A DNA stretch of 5,616 bases. Origin: Paracoccaceae bacterium (GTDB taxonomy: Bacteria; Pseudomonadota; Alphaproteobacteria; Rhodobacterales; Rhodobacteraceae). The stretch covers positions 1-5,616 of the forward strand of contig JALXER010000207.1 in NCBI GenBank assembly GCA_027069385.1, read 5' to 3'. A program made the position numbers and the translations under genes. The notes beneath the pieces are model-generated. The model was not told the DNA's origin. It saw nothing but the letters and a program-made list of their open reading frames with translations, and ran no database searches. Below, in pieces: positions 4,863-5,616 of this stretch; position 1 is the first letter of the stretch, and each line of letters starts with the position of its first letter.

Positions 4863-5022
4863 AATTCTGCTCCGTTTCAGTTTCAAAGGCCACAATTCTG
4901 TTGACCTGTAAAAGGTTCAACGCAACACCCCGCCGGTTCCGTCGCAAAAAATGCTGCGACGAAATGGGGATGGACATTTTGGAGCGTAAAACCCATATTT
5001 CAGAAAAAATACGAGGGGAACC
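4863..5022. promoter_or_regulatory. Divergent promoter region between the EF-hand gene and DUF983
   Basis: This 160-bp spacer serves both directions. GGAG (4870-4873) is the EF-hand ribosome binding site on the minus strand, and GAGGGG (5013-5018) is the DUF983 site on the plus strand. On the minus strand a GGAAC (4935-4939) with CGTTG 13 nt further on resembles an ECF-type promoter, but that spacing is shorter than the usual 15-17 nt. A 6-bp stem (GTCGCA 4941-4946 with TGCGAC 4955-4960, 8-nt loop) lies next to it. Confidence 0.5.
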
Positions 5023-5397
5023 ATGGTTGAACAGACAGACAGGCCGGTCAAGCCGGCCTTGTGGTGCGGATTTAGGTTGAAATGCCCGAATTGCTGCACC
5101 GGCACAATGATGCAAGGCTATTTGAAAGTGAACGATAGCTGCCCCAACTGCGGGCAGGAGCTGCACCACCATCGCGCCGATGACGGTCCGGCATGGGCCA
5201 CCATTCTGATCAGTGGCCATCTGCTTGCGCCGCTGATGCTATTTGTGTTTACCACCTTTCGCCCCGAGGGCTGGCAAATGGCCATCGGGTTCTCGGTCGT
5301 GTTTCTGGTTCTGATGGTGTTTATGCTGCCACGGGTCAAGGGGATGTTCGTGGCGATCCAGTGGGCCAAACGCATGCACGGGTTTGCCGACGAATAG
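5023..5397 (+). CDS. DUF983 family zinc-ribbon membrane protein
   Basis: A 124-residue protein with a cytosolic zinc ribbon followed by two membrane helices. The ribbon is CPNC (21-24) and CPNC (40-43), four cysteines suited to one Zn2+, with an extra C25. After the H-rich stretch and the conserved DDGPAWATILISGH segment come TM1 (about 58-77) and TM2 (about 86-103), then a basic LPRVKGMFVAIQW tail. This order and the DGP motif are typical of DUF983, a proteobacterial family of unknown function. The start has GAGGGG a few bases upstream. The next gene, a Nudix hydrolase, begins 38 bp downstream on the same strand and may share the transcript. Confidence 0.93.
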   Translation: MVEQTDRPVKPALWCGFRLKCPNCCTGTMMQGYLKVNDSCPNCGQELHHHRADDGPAWATILISGHLLAPLMLFVFTTFRPEGWQMAIGFSVVFLVLMVFMLPRVKGMFVAIQWAKRMHGFADE

Positions 5398-5435
5398 GTC
5401 TCGACAGTCGGGGCGCGGACGGGCACTATTGGCAG

Positions 5436-5616
5436 ATGGAAAAACCGGTTGATAAATCAAAGATCGTGCGCGATGCCGCGACGGTAATTTTGCTGCGCCA
5501 TGACGGGGCCACCCCGCAGGTGCTGATGGGGCAACGCGGCGCCAAAGCGGCGTTTATGCCCAACAAATATGTATTCCCCGGCGGCGCGGTTGACCCCGAA
5601 GATTACGGCACGCCGG
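5436..5616 (+). CDS. Nudix hydrolase, N-terminal part (3' truncated by window)
   Basis: The frame from the ATG at 5436 is open to the window end and gives 60 residues, starting MEKPVDKSKIVRDAATVILLR. The VRDAATVILLR strand, QVLMGQRGAKAAFMPNKYVFPGGAVDPED and especially the FPGGAVDPED turn are the pattern that precedes the Nudix box in CoA/ADP-sugar-type Nudix proteins. The box itself (GX5EX7REUXEEXGU) lies beyond the window, so catalytic residues cannot be checked. The ribosome binding site is poor; coupling to DUF983 is possible. Substrate is unknown. Confidence 0.88.
   Translation, partial: MEKPVDKSKIVRDAATVILLRHDGATPQVLMGQRGAKAAFMPNKYVFPGGAVDPEDYGTP

Noticed and set aside
4449..4895. Longer start of the EF-hand protein at 4895
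   Set aside because: The extra 11 residues (MWPLKLKRSRI) would sit in front of a complete signal peptide, while the ATG at 4862 has GGAG at good spacing.

Overview
The window looks like chromosomal DNA of an alphaproteobacterium, most likely a Rhodobacteraceae/Roseobacter-type organism. This rests on the GC-rich coding sequence, a DUF3572 gene next to a PleD-type diguanylate cyclase, and a DUF983 gene followed by a Nudix hydrolase. The assignment comes from family knowledge, not a database search.

Layout. Positions 1-62 hold the last codons of a plus-strand gene that cannot be identified. It converges on, and overlaps by 11 bp, a minus-strand pair: a HAD phosphatase of the phosphoglycolate phosphatase type (52-738), coupled by an ATGA overlap to DUF3572 (735-1013). 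A 92-bp divergent spacer separates DUF3572 from pleD (1106-2491, plus), a REC-REC-GGDEF response regulator with an intact active site and allosteric inhibition site. A 450-bp gene-free stretch follows (2492-2941). It contains the most unusual object here: a highly palindromic element (about 2645-2918) with 30-bp inverted arms, a perfect 12-bp hairpin abutting each arm, and further hairpins inside.

On the other side of the element, reading leftward, is an ECF sigma factor cluster. The order of transcription is a secreted four-EF-hand protein (4449-4862), an intergenic hairpin (4407-4438), the ECF sigma factor (3790-4371), a one-TM protein in the usual anti-sigma position (3401-3775) and a membrane-anchored CpxP/Spy/ZraP-like 'periplasmic heavy metal sensor' (2942-3397). 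The last three are packed with 15-bp and 3-bp gaps, and the set reads as an envelope or metal/calcium stress module. A 160-bp divergent spacer leads to a plus-strand DUF983 zinc-ribbon membrane protein (5023-5397) and the start of a Nudix hydrolase (5436 to the window end).

How the parts relate. The two signalling systems, c-di-GMP (PleD) and ECF sigma, are convergent and separated by the palindromic element. The element could therefore act as a bidirectional transcript end or be a small non-autonomous mobile repeat. No tRNA, rRNA, CRISPR array, transposase gene or replication origin was seen.
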